Below are positions 37,041-44,593 of a stretch of DNA of 64,000 bases, piece after piece. Every line of letters starts with the position of its first letter. The first letter of the stretch is position 1. Where the stretch lies: contig JAVSMO010000001.1 in NCBI GenBank assembly GCA_032027165.1, forward strand, positions 2,605,919 through 2,669,918, written 5' to 3'. Under the pieces are notes generated by a model. It worked only from the letters and a program-made list of their open reading frames with translations. It had not been told where the DNA came from and searched no databases. Origin of the DNA: Denitratisoma sp. Lineage in GTDB: Bacteria > Pseudomonadota > Gammaproteobacteria > Burkholderiales > Rhodocyclaceae. The translations under genes were made by a program, and so were the position numbers.

Positions 37041-37570
37041 GAATCCTTCTCCGCCAGGCCGATCAGCACCGCGGTGGTGCAATGGAACATGGTGCTGCTG
37101 GTATTGGCCATGCACCAGTTGACGTCGTTGTGCAGGCCCATGCGGTAGCCGGGACGCTCGCCGAGGTTGGTGTTGCACAGGCAGCGGCCGCAGGCGGTCT
37201 TGCCGCAGCAGTCGTTGTAGCTGATCAGGTAGTCCTTGCCGTCCTGCGGGTTGCGGCAGGTGCCGATCCAGGCGACCTTCGACACTTCCGTTCCCGGCGG
37301 GCAGGTGGACATCGAACCGCCGCAGCAGGAGCAGAGGAAGCCGTCCACCGCGCAATAGCGCCAGTAGTCGCACTGGTAGACGTCCGGCTCCTTCTTCTTG
37401 CCGCCGGAACCGCCCGCGGCGGCACGCGCGATGCGGTCGAAGGGCAGCACCGGCAGCGTGAAGGCGGCGCCGACCAGCAGTCGGCCGATGCCGACCAGCG
37501 CGCTGCGGCGCGACACGCGCTGCGCCGCGCGGCGGCTCGAGCGCTCGAAGAATTCGTCAAGCCATTTCAT
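37037..37570 (-). CDS. aauA: Aromatic amine dehydrogenase small (TTQ) subunit
   Basis: The 177-residue precursor has a long Tat signal (SRRSALVG, 20-27) and a Cys-rich mature domain with 14 Cys. W101 (KVAWIGTC) and W152 (NDVNWCMAN) occupy the positions of the two Trp that are oxidised and cross-linked into tryptophan tryptophylquinone. The five-Cys stretch DCCGKTACGRCLC and NDVNWCMAN favour aromatic amine dehydrogenase over methylamine dehydrogenase. TTQ is not self-made: it needs a di-haem MauG-like enzyme, and none is beside this gene, but two relatives lie about 10 kb downstream in the same array. Confidence 0.9.
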   Translation of the reverse strand: MKWLDEFFERSSRRAAQRVSRRSALVGIGRLLVGAAFTLPVLPFDRIARAAAGGSGGKKKEPDVYQCDYWRYCAVDGFLCSCCGGSMSTCPPGTEVSKVAWIGTCRNPQDGKDYLISYNDCCGKTACGRCLCNTNLGERPGYRMGLHNDVNWCMANTSSTMFHCTTAVLIGLAEKDS

Positions 37571-38199
37571 ATTCCCGTTCCTGTTCCTTGCCCGGCTCCG
37601 GCTCCGGCTCCGGCCTGGCCGCCGACGAACTCCTGCACCGAGGCCACGTTCATTTCCTTGGCGGTGAACAGGCTTTCCAGCTGTTCCCGCGAATTCACCA
37701 GACCCTTGGCGCGCACCCGTCCGGCCTCGTCCAGCAGCACCGCGTAGGGCAGCTTGCCCACCCGGAAGGCCATGCCCAGCTCGGCCGACAGCACGTAGGG
37801 AAAGTCAGTCAGCGCGGCACGGCGGCGGAAGGCCGCGTGCTCCTCCGCCTCGCCGTCGCTGGCGAAGACGATGTCCAGCCAGGCCGATTCGGCGGCGGCG
37901 ATCGACTTGAGGATCGGCAGCAGCTTCTTGCACACCGGGCAGGTGGGCGAGAGGAAGAAGAGGAGCTGGCTGCGCGCCGCCGCCGCGCCGACGGCCACGC
38001 GGCCGCCGCCCAGCGCCGGCAGGTCGAAGCGCGGCGCCGCCTCGCCGACGGCCGGGCCGGAATCGATCATCAGCGCGCCCATCGGCGCCACGCGCTCGTA
38101 AAGGATGCCGACCTGGCGCGCCAGGGCGAAGACCGCCACCAGCAGCGCCAGCACGACAGCCCAGAGAATGACGTTGGATACGGCGAGTGCATCGATCAT
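37567..38199 (-). CDS. aauD: MauD/AauD thioredoxin-like maturation protein
   Basis: The 210-residue protein is anchored by one N-terminal helix (about 9-27) with a periplasmic thioredoxin domain whose active site is CPVC (87-90). MauD proteins are needed for disulfide formation in the Cys-rich small subunit. It overlaps aauA by 4 bases. One dispersed motif copy (37801-37824) lies in its coding sequence. Confidence 0.88.
   Translation of the reverse strand: MIDALAVSNVILWAVVLALLVAVFALARQVGILYERVAPMGALMIDSGPAVGEAAPRFDLPALGGGRVAVGAAAARSQLLFFLSPTCPVCKKLLPILKSIAAAESAWLDIVFASDGEAEEHAAFRRRAALTDFPYVLSAELGMAFRVGKLPYAVLLDEAGRVRAKGLVNSREQLESLFTAKEMNVASVQEFVGGQAGAGAGAGQGTGTGI
37801..37824 (+). repeat. 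Dispersed motif site 9
   Basis: AAAGTCAGTC-N8-ACGGCG inside aauD, encoding Leu-Thr-Asp-Phe on the opposite strand; exact match. Confidence 0.8.
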
Positions 38200-38203
38200 G
38201 CGT

Positions 38204-38743
38204 TCAACCCCTCAGTTTCATCAGGCGCGGCCGGTTCGCCATCAGCTGGTTGGCCGCCGCGTACAGCCCATACAGCGCCAGCGTGCCCGCCACCAGCGTG
38301 AGGCCGTCCAGCCAGACCAGGTCGCGCGGCGCCTCGGCGGCGAGCGACAGCACTGCCGCCAGGCCGAGCAGGCCGTTGCGCAGCACCAGCCCCCAGGAAA
38401 GATGCTGCCCGCCCTCGGGACCGCCGCAACCGCAGTCGATGGCATGGCGCCCGCGCAGCAGGTTGATCGCCACCGCCAGCGTCACCGCCGCCAGCACGGC
38501 CAGCGCGAGCGCGGCGCCCGCGGTTCGCGTCGCCAGCGGCAGGAGCAGCAGGCCGGCGACGGCCTCCGCCGCGAGCAAGGCCCAGGCGGCCGGCATCGCC
38601 CACGACGCCGGCAGCAGGCGGTACTGCTCGACGGCCATGACGAAGCCGTCCATGTCGCGCAGCTTCTGCCAGGCGCCGCCGAGGAACACGATCGCGAGCA
38701 GCGCGGCGAACATGTGCGGCAGGGTCGGATCCAGCGCATCCAT
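38204..38743 (-). CDS. aauE: MauE/AauE membrane maturation protein
   Basis: The 179-residue protein has four to five membrane helices and the conserved DCGCGG segment of MauE. With MauD it is thought to deliver oxidising power for the six or more disulfides of the TTQ subunit. It lies 1 base after the large-subunit gene and 4 bases before aauD. Confidence 0.88.
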   Translation of the reverse strand: MDALDPTLPHMFAALLAIVFLGGAWQKLRDMDGFVMAVEQYRLLPASWAMPAAWALLAAEAVAGLLLLPLATRTAGAALALAVLAAVTLAVAINLLRGRHAIDCGCGGPEGGQHLSWGLVLRNGLLGLAAVLSLAAEAPRDLVWLDGLTLVAGTLALYGLYAAANQLMANRPRLMKLRG

Positions 38744-38744
38744 C

Positions 38745-39893
38745 TCAGTGCAGCTCCATCAGCGTGGCGGCCTCGCCGATCTGTTCCATGCGCTTGAGGA
38801 AGCGCGGCTTGTCGCCGGCGTCGTAGACCGCCAGCCCCATGTTCATGCCGTCGATGGCGAAGAGCTTCGGCTGATCCGTCTGGCTGACGGCGATGGCGAT
38901 GGCGTTGTGGCCGGGCAGCCGGGCCACGCGCTTCTTCTTCTCGAGGTCGAAGACCCAGATCTCCTTCGCCGGATTCTTGTGGCTGCCCTCCACGCCGCCG
39001 GCATGCACGCCGACGAAGAGCCGCCCCGTCTTGCGATGCAGGGCGAGCAGCTGATAGCCGCCCGGACGCCAGCCCTTGCGCGCCTCCGCGCCGCTCGCCA
39101 GCGGCCACGGCGCCTCCACCTTCGGCTCGTCGCCGGACAGGTCGGCGGCGTACACCTTGCCCTTGTAGGAAACGAAGTAGTGCCGGTCGCCGATGTTGTC
39201 GGTGTGCACGAATACCGGGTCCTCGTCGGGATGGAAGAAGCGCGCGCTGCGCGTGCGCGACTTCGCGCTGCCGTTGTCGTTGAGGACGATGCTCTGCAAG
39301 GTGCCGTCGCCGCACAGGGTGGCGAAGCGGCTGCCGTCGGTCTGCGACGGAATCACGATCCAGCAGCCCGGCGTGGGGATTTCCGCGGCGAACTTGCGCG
39401 CCTTGAGATCCACCACCGTCACCGAGGAGGCGGGCGTGGCGTTCTGCACGAACAGCCAGCGCCCGTCGGACGAAGGGCGGTTCAGGCCCTTGTAGGGCAA
39501 GGCCTGGGCGTGCCGCGCCGGAATGGCAATCTCGCCCTTGTGCTCCAGCGTCTGGGCATCGTGGATATCCACGACATCGGTGCGTTCGCCGCGCGACAGG
39601 CGCGAATAGTAGGTGGTGGCGACGTAGACTTCCCTGCGATCGAGCGAGAGCGTGGCGTTGCCGGCATAGCCGGTCGCAATCATGCCGAGGTATTTCAATC
39701 CGTCGCCGTCGATGACGTGCAGCCGTCCATCGATGATGTGATTGATGGCGATGTCGGAAATGTAGAGGCGATGCGGCGTCGGCTCCGGCAGCTTGGCAAC
39801 CGTGAGCGTCTCGTACCTGGGCTCGGCCATGGCGACGGTCGCCATGCAGGCGGTGGACGCAAAAGCGACGACGACGCGGGTTAAACGCGACAA
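38745..39893 (-). CDS. aauB: Aromatic amine dehydrogenase large subunit
   Basis: The 382-residue precursor has a signal peptide (about 1-23) and a seven-bladed propeller of the amine dehydrogenase heavy-chain type. Segments such as QNATPASSVTVVD, YFVSYKGKVYAADLSGDE and WRPGGYQLLALHR resemble the Alcaligenes faecalis aromatic amine dehydrogenase more than methylamine dehydrogenase. With aauA it would oxidise primary amines to aldehyde plus ammonia in the periplasm. No ATG fits at the signal peptide: a TTG at 39893, preceded by GGAGGAG, was chosen. An upstream ATG at 39950 would add a hydrophilic leader and is less likely. Confidence 0.9.
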   Translation of the reverse strand: MSRLTRVVVAFASTACMATVAMAEPRYETLTVAKLPEPTPHRLYISDIAINHIIDGRLHVIDGDGLKYLGMIATGYAGNATLSLDRREVYVATTYYSRLSRGERTDVVDIHDAQTLEHKGEIAIPARHAQALPYKGLNRPSSDGRWLFVQNATPASSVTVVDLKARKFAAEIPTPGCWIVIPSQTDGSRFATLCGDGTLQSIVLNDNGSAKSRTRSARFFHPDEDPVFVHTDNIGDRHYFVSYKGKVYAADLSGDEPKVEAPWPLASGAEARKGWRPGGYQLLALHRKTGRLFVGVHAGGVEGSHKNPAKEIWVFDLEKKKRVARLPGHNAIAIAVSQTDQPKLFAIDGMNMGLAVYDAGDKPRFLKRMEQIGEAATLMELH

Positions 39894-39896
39894 GAT

Positions 39897-39908
39897 GGCT
39901 CCTCCTTG
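39897..39908 (-). promoter_or_regulatory. Ribosome-binding site deciding the TTG start of aauB
   Basis: Read on the minus strand, AAGGAGGAG lies 6 bases before a TTG codon that opens the signal peptide. No ATG or GTG at that distance is in frame. Confidence 0.6.
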
Positions 39909-39990
39909 TTGCGCCGCAATATTTGTTTTCGATGAGTCTGCGGCATGCAATGGGAGCGGATTCTAGGCAGGGTTCCGCTGGGGCCGTTAG

Positions 39991-40007
39991 CCCAAATCGG
40001 CAAGCCG
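39991..40007 (+). promoter_or_regulatory. Putative AraC-type operator, copy 1 (aauB / araC divergent region)
   Basis: CCCAAATCGGCAAGCCG lies 98 bases upstream of the aauB start and 110 bases upstream of the araC-family start. It matches 16 of 17 bases with the copy at 44475-44491. Confidence 0.55.
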
Positions 40008-40117
40008 GACAAAAATGTTGGTTATTCAGCATTTAGTTGCCGTCAGCCCCTTGCAAACGGATCGGCATTCCGCTTTACTGCGCCATCGCCATCGCCCAAT
40101 GCCCTTCAGGGAAAGGT

Positions 40118-41131
40118 ATGGAAACCGCCCTCACCGACTCGCTAGGCGCATTCGACGAGAATGCCCTCTATTCGCTGGTTCGTCGCGAGACGCGCGACGC
40201 CGACGAGCAGGCGGCCTGCCTGCGCGACTGGGACCAGGTCTACGAGCAGCTCTCGCCCGGGCAGTTCGAGGGCCGCTTCATGGAAATCTGGTTCCGCGGC
40301 ATCCAGCTCTTCCGCGAAGTCACCAACCAGTCGGTGCACGAGGAAGGCCTGATGCGCGCCGGCGAGCGCGTCCTCGGCGTGCCGGTGGCGATGCAAGGCC
40401 AGGGCTATTTCTGCGGCCGGCCGATTGCGCCCGACGCCATCATGACCATGCGCGGCGGCGACGAACTGGACTTCCGCGCGCCCGAACACTTCGACATCGT
40501 CGCCGTCTCCGTTCCGGTGGATGTGCTGACGCGCTACGCGAGGGAAATCGAACACCGCGACATCGAACAGGAACTGCAGGATGTCGCGGTGCTCCAGTCG
40601 ACGAAGGCGGCCGTCGACGAATTCCGCGGCTTCCTGCTCACCGCGCTCGAGTCCGTCTCGCGCACGCCGGCGATGCTGCAATACCCGGCGATGCAGAAGG
40701 GGCTGGAGCACGCCCTGCTCTCCAGCGTGGTGAAGGCCGTCGGCCACACCGACGATGCCCGTTCGACCGCCTCGCCGACGGCGCGGCACGCCATCGTCTC
40801 GCGCGCGCAGGATTACATGCGCGAGCACGTCGAGGAACCGCTCACCGTGGAAGACCTGTGCCGCGTGCTGGGCGTGAGCCGGCGCACGCTGCAGTACAGC
40901 TTCCAGGAAGTCCTGCAGCTCAACCCGGTGAGCTACCTGCGCGCCATGCGCCTGAACGGCGTGCGCCGCATGCTCAAGTCGGCCGACCCGCAGCGCCACT
41001 CCGTTCAGGACATCGCGGCGCGCTGGGGTTTCTGGCACCTCTCCCACTTCGCCAACGACTACCGTCGCATGTTCGGCGAACTGCCCTCGGAAACCTTGCG
41101 CAGCTCCGCGCACCCGGCGCGGCTGGTTTAA
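40118..41131 (+). CDS. AraC-family transcriptional regulator
   Basis: The 337-residue protein has an N-terminal ligand-binding/oligomerisation domain and a C-terminal AraC double helix-turn-helix (about 240-330: EHVEEPLTVEDLCRVLGVSRRTLQYSF and FWHLSHFANDYRRMFGELPSE). The ATG at 40118 is preceded by AGGGAAAGG. It is divergent from aauB across 224 bases that hold a candidate operator, so it is the probable activator of the amine-oxidation array. Its inducer is unknown. Confidence 0.85.
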   Translation: METALTDSLGAFDENALYSLVRRETRDADEQAACLRDWDQVYEQLSPGQFEGRFMEIWFRGIQLFREVTNQSVHEEGLMRAGERVLGVPVAMQGQGYFCGRPIAPDAIMTMRGGDELDFRAPEHFDIVAVSVPVDVLTRYAREIEHRDIEQELQDVAVLQSTKAAVDEFRGFLLTALESVSRTPAMLQYPAMQKGLEHALLSSVVKAVGHTDDARSTASPTARHAIVSRAQDYMREHVEEPLTVEDLCRVLGVSRRTLQYSFQEVLQLNPVSYLRAMRLNGVRRMLKSADPQRHSVQDIAARWGFWHLSHFANDYRRMFGELPSETLRSSAHPARLV

Positions 41132-41154
41132 AAGTCAGTCACGGCGATACGCCG
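41131..41154 (+). repeat. Dispersed motif site 10
   Basis: AAAGTCAGTC-N8-ACGCCG between the convergent stops of the araC-family and HAD genes; one mismatch in the second half. Confidence 0.65.
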
Positions 41155-41789
41155 AGCAGCTCCAGCGCCCGGCGGAAGGATTCGGCCGGGCGGGCGATAT
41201 CGAACCGCACCGCGCACATCCCCGCCTCGATCGCCCCCTCGACGTTGCGCCGCTGGTCGTCGACGAAGACGCAGGCGGCGGCCGGCAGGCCGAGCGCCTC
41301 CAGGCACAGCGCGTAGGCGCGCGGGTCGGGCTTGAGGATGCCGGTGTAGGTGGCGTCCACGATGCAGTCGGCGTGGCGCAGCACGGCCACCCGGCTGCGC
41401 AGTTCGCGGCCGTAGAAGAGGTCCAGCTCGTTGGAGAGAATGGCGATGCGGCAGCCGGCGGCCTTCGCCGCCTCGATGGCGGCGACCGCCTCGGGGCGGA
41501 TCACGGCGTCGGGGTCGGCGCCGCGCGCGCGCACGACGAAGGTCTCCATGCGATCCCAGTCCTCGCCCAGCAGGGCGCCCACTTCGCGCGTGCGCACCAG
41601 CCAGTAGTCCCGCTCGGTGAGATGGCCCGCCTCCATGTCGCGCCAGAGCGGGTCGCTCTGCGCGTCGAAGGGGCCGCGCCATTTCAGCGTGCCGGGCGCG
41701 AGGCCCAGCGCCGCCTCGGTGATGGCATGCGTCTCGAACAGCGTGCGCGTGACGACGCCGCCGAAGTCGAGCACCAGGGCCTGCGTCAT
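41139..41789 (-). CDS. HAD-superfamily hydrolase (phosphatase-like)
   Basis: The 216-residue protein has HAD motif I LDFGGVVTRT (D8), a Thr/Ser motif II (ILSNELDLF), Lys in LKPDPRAY and motif IV FVDDQRRNVEGA, with a helical cap (HAD-IA type, similar to YihX-like enzymes). It is last in the minus-strand operon aminotransferase, Tm-1-like, HAD. Its substrate is unknown; a phosphorylated intermediate of amine or amino-acid breakdown is possible. A dispersed motif copy covers its stop and that of the araC gene. Confidence 0.8.
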   Translation of the reverse strand: MTQALVLDFGGVVTRTLFETHAITEAALGLAPGTLKWRGPFDAQSDPLWRDMEAGHLTERDYWLVRTREVGALLGEDWDRMETFVVRARGADPDAVIRPEAVAAIEAAKAAGCRIAILSNELDLFYGRELRSRVAVLRHADCIVDATYTGILKPDPRAYALCLEALGLPAAACVFVDDQRRNVEGAIEAGMCAVRFDIARPAESFRRALELLGVSP

Positions 41790-41793
41790 GCCG

Positions 41794-43047
41794 TCAGCGC
41801 GGCACGGGCGCCGGGGCGATGCGGCCGGCGGCCGCCCAGCGGTCGAAGACGGCCAGGGCGGCATCGGCAAACGCCGCATCGTTGATGTGGGCGTCGACCT
41901 CGACGCATTCGGCCGGCGCCCACGCTTCGCCGCGCAGGGCGTCGACGAAGGCGCGCAGCCCGTCGGCGTCGTGCAGCGGCTGGCCTTCGCGGTCCCACTC
42001 CTCGATGCCGCGCAGCGGCAGCAGCAGGCAGCTGGGCGCCTGCGCCGCGCGCAGGCGGCGGGCGATCTCGCCGGCGATCTCGCGGCGCTCCGCCGCATCG
42101 CACATGCCGGAGGCGATCAGGCGGTTATGCGCATGGCTGGGCCGGCCGGCGAAGCGCGCCGGCGGCGGCGCCCAGGCCGGAAAGTCCACCATGTCGGTGG
42201 CGCCGGGCGCGACGATCTGCGGCACGCCGGCGCGCCCCGCCCCGGTCAGGCGCGAGGCGCCCGCCGTGACGCAGGAACCGCCGAGGTGGTTGGCCAGCTC
42301 CTGCAGGCTGAAATCGAAGACGGCGGCGAAGCGCCCCCGCTCCGCCAGGTCCTCGAAGGCGCGGCCGCCCATGCCGGTGGTGTGGAACACCGCCACCTCG
42401 TAGCCGCGCGCCTCCAGCGCCGGCTTGAGGCGCTTCATGTAGGACAGCACGCTCGAGCCGAGGGAGGTGATGCCGACCAGCGGACGCGCCAGGGACGGCG
42501 GCTGCGCCAGGCGGCAGGCGCCGAGCACGGCGCCGGCGGCCTGGGCGAGCGAGGAGCGGCACAGGTCGTTGAGGCCGTACAGGCCGCCCGCCCACAGCAG
42601 CATGACCAGGTCGGCGGGGATGCGCTCCGGCGGCAGCAGGTGCGAGTAGGCGATGGTCGACACCACCACCTTCGGCACGCCGACCGGCAGCGCCGCGGCG
42701 GCGTCGAGCGCCAGGTCGGTGCCCATGGTGCCGCCCATCGCCAGCAGCCCGTCGATGCGGCCCTCGGCATGCAGGGTTGCGGTCAGGCGCGCGGCGCCCT
42801 GCGCCATGCGCGACATGGCGGCGTTCTCGTCGCCGAGGGCGGCGAGCTGCGCGAGCGTGGCGCCGGCCGCGGCGGCCACCTCGGCATTCGCGATGTCCGG
42901 CGCGAAGGGCGCGTGGCCGAGGATGCCGACGTCCATGACGAGCGCCTCGCCGCCGCCCGCCTCGATGCGGCCGCGCATGAACAGCAGTTCGTCCGACTTG
43001 GTGTCGGCGGTGCCGACCAGCAGGATTCTCGGCACGTCCGTCGTCAT
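41794..43047 (-). CDS. Tm-1-like ATP-binding domain protein (UPF0261)
   Basis: The 417-residue protein belongs to the UPF0261/Tm-1-like family (VGTADTKSDELLFMR, AMGGTMGTDLALDAA, DFSLQELANHLGG, CVTAGASRLTGAGRAGVPQIVAPGA). The family is named after a plant virus-resistance ATP-binding domain; bacterial members have no settled reaction. It overlaps the aminotransferase by ATGA and is 4 bases before the HAD gene, so it probably acts in the same pathway. Confidence 0.82.
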   Translation of the reverse strand: MTTDVPRILLVGTADTKSDELLFMRGRIEAGGGEALVMDVGILGHAPFAPDIANAEVAAAAGATLAQLAALGDENAAMSRMAQGAARLTATLHAEGRIDGLLAMGGTMGTDLALDAAAALPVGVPKVVVSTIAYSHLLPPERIPADLVMLLWAGGLYGLNDLCRSSLAQAAGAVLGACRLAQPPSLARPLVGITSLGSSVLSYMKRLKPALEARGYEVAVFHTTGMGGRAFEDLAERGRFAAVFDFSLQELANHLGGSCVTAGASRLTGAGRAGVPQIVAPGATDMVDFPAWAPPPARFAGRPSHAHNRLIASGMCDAAERREIAGEIARRLRAAQAPSCLLLPLRGIEEWDREGQPLHDADGLRAFVDALRGEAWAPAECVEVDAHINDAAFADAALAVFDRWAAAGRIAPAPVPR

Positions 43048-44408
43048 GCCGCCGCCTCCGCCTCGGCGAAGGCGGCGTCGAGCGCGTCGACCAGGATGTC
43101 GATCTCCTCGCGCGTGATGACGAGCGGCGGCGAAAGGATGATGTTGGGGCCCGACACCCGCACCATGGCGCCGCGCCGGTAGGCGGCGCGGGCCACCTTC
43201 AGCGGCAGCTCGTTGCCGCGCGGCAGGGTCTTGCGGCTCGCCTTCGACTCGACCATCTCGATGGCCGCCATCAGGCCGACGCCGCGCACGTCGCCGACAT
43301 GGGCGTGGCGGACGAACTCGCGCAGGCGCGCCTGGAAATGCGCGCCGACGCGCGCCGCGTTGCCGGGCAGGTCGAGCTCCTCCACCAAAGTCAGGCTCGC
43401 CAGGGCGGCGGCGGCGGCCACCGGGTGGGCGCTGTAGGTGTAGCCGTGGGTGATGGCGCCGATGCCGGCCGGCGCCTCGAGGAAGGCGTCGGCGATGCGC
43501 CGGCCGACGGCGGTGGCGCCGAGCGGCACGTAGCCGCCGGAGATGCCCTTGGCCAGGCACCAGATGTCGGCGTTGACGCCCCACAGGCGCGTGCCGAACA
43601 GCGCGCCGGTGCGGCCGAAGCCGGTCACCACCTCGTCGGCGATGAGCAGCACGCCGTGGCGGTCGCACACCTCCCGCACCGCCGGCCAGTAGTTCTCCGG
43701 CGGCACGATGACGCCGCCGGCGCCCTGCACCGGCTCGGCGATGAAGGCGGCGACGGTGTCCGGCCCCTGGAAGACGATCTCGCGCTCGAGCAGCTCGGCG
43801 CAGATGCGGCCCAGCTCGGCGGGATCGTCGGTGTACGGATTGCGGTAGAGCCACGGCGTGTCGACGTGGAAGCAGCCGGGCAGCAGCGGCTCGTAGGCGC
43901 GGCGGAAATTGGTGTTGCCGTTCACCGACATGCCGCCGAAGTGCACGCCGTGGTAGCCCTGGCGCAGCGAGATGAACTTCGTGCGGTCGGCCTGGCCGCG
44001 CACCTTCCAGTACTGGCGGGCGATCTTCAGCGCCGCCTCGACGGCGTCGGAGCCGCCGCTGCCGAACATCACGGCGCCGACCTCTTCCGGCGCCATCATG
44101 CGCACCAGCGCCTCGGACAGCTCGATGGCGCGCGGATGCGTGGTGCCGCGGAAGGTGTTGTAGTAGGGCAGCTCGTCGAGCTGGGCGACGATGGCGTCGC
44201 GCACGCGGCGGTTGCTGTGGCCGAAGTTGGCGCTCCACAGGCCGCCGACGCCGTCGATCATGCGATGGCCGTCGATGTCCCAGACCCAGACGCCCTCGCC
44301 GCGCGCAATGATGTCGGGCGGCGCGTCGAGCATGGCCTTCGGGTGCGCCATCGGATGCCAGAGGTGGCGCGCGTTGGCGCGCTTGAGCTGTTCGGTGCTG
44401 TAGGTCAT
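43044..44408 (-). CDS. Class III aminotransferase (pyruvate-type omega-transaminase)
   Basis: The 454-residue PLP enzyme has PLP-Lys287 in CLAKGIS, Asp258-Glu259 in ADEVVTGFGRTG and the substrate segment LWSANFGHSNRRVRD. Members of this group transfer an amino group from omega-amino acids or amines (beta-alanine, putrescine, taurine) to pyruvate. The alanine dehydrogenase of the same island would recycle the alanine formed. The exact donor is not determinable. It contains one dispersed motif copy (43387-43410). Confidence 0.85.
   Translation of the reverse strand: MTYSTEQLKRANARHLWHPMAHPKAMLDAPPDIIARGEGVWVWDIDGHRMIDGVGGLWSANFGHSNRRVRDAIVAQLDELPYYNTFRGTTHPRAIELSEALVRMMAPEEVGAVMFGSGGSDAVEAALKIARQYWKVRGQADRTKFISLRQGYHGVHFGGMSVNGNTNFRRAYEPLLPGCFHVDTPWLYRNPYTDDPAELGRICAELLEREIVFQGPDTVAAFIAEPVQGAGGVIVPPENYWPAVREVCDRHGVLLIADEVVTGFGRTGALFGTRLWGVNADIWCLAKGISGGYVPLGATAVGRRIADAFLEAPAGIGAITHGYTYSAHPVAAAAALASLTLVEELDLPGNAARVGAHFQARLREFVRHAHVGDVRGVGLMAAIEMVESKASRKTLPRGNELPLKVARAAYRRGAMVRVSGPNIILSPPLVITREEIDILVDALDAAFAEAEAAA
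43387..43410 (+). repeat. Dispersed motif site 11
   Basis: AAAGTCAGGC-N8-GCGGCG inside the class III aminotransferase; one mismatch in the first half (G for Y). Confidence 0.6.
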
Positions 44409-44450
44409 GGACGTCCCGGCCAAACAATACGCGTGGGGCGGCCAGCTTAC

Positions 44451-44472
44451 ATTGGTTGTCCGTGCAACCAAT
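44451..44472. promoter_or_regulatory. Inverted repeat ATTGGTTG-N6-CAACCAAT
   Basis: Perfect 8-bp arms (44451-44458 and 44465-44472) with a 6-base centre, in the divergent region of the aminotransferase and aldehyde dehydrogenase operons. Size and symmetry suit a dimeric MarR-type operator; a marR gene ends the plus-strand operon. Confidence 0.5.
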
Positions 44473-44474
44473 AT

Positions 44475-44491
44475 CCCAAATCGGCAAACCG
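44475..44491 (+). promoter_or_regulatory. Putative AraC-type operator, copy 2 (aminotransferase / ALDH divergent region)
   Basis: CCCAAATCGGCAAACCG lies 67 bases upstream of the aminotransferase start and 103 bases upstream of the aldehyde dehydrogenase start. One mismatch to copy 1. Confidence 0.55.
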
Positions 44492-44531
44492 AGGAAAATT
44501 TCAAAAGCTCGTTGCGGTGCTGGGCAAAACC

Positions 44532-44545
44532 GTTGCATTTGCAAC
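44532..44545. promoter_or_regulatory. Palindrome GTTGCA-TT-TGCAAC
   Basis: A perfect 6-bp-arm palindrome in the same divergent region, 49 bases before the ALDH start. It resembles half-turn operators of Lrp or MarR proteins, but no regulator is assigned. Confidence 0.4.
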
Positions 44546-44550
44546 TTTCC

Positions 44551-44564
44551 GGTGTTACAACACC
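44551..44564. promoter_or_regulatory. Palindrome GGTGTT-AC-AACACC
   Basis: A second perfect 6-bp-arm palindrome, centred 19 bases after the previous one, so about two helical turns apart on the same face of the DNA. Confidence 0.4.
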
Positions 44565-44593
44565 ACGCCGCATCCCTGCAACGAGACGACATC

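Noticed and set aside
37037..39893. Methylamine dehydrogenase (mauBEDA)
   Set aside because: Large and small subunit segments (such as DCCGKTACGRC and NDVNWCMAN) and the single downstream cytochrome fit aromatic amine dehydrogenase better; no amicyanin gene (mauC) is present.
44409..44593. CRISPR-like repeats in the palindrome-rich divergent region
   Set aside because: The palindromes differ in sequence, are not evenly spaced and are not accompanied by cas genes. No CRISPR array was seen anywhere in the window.
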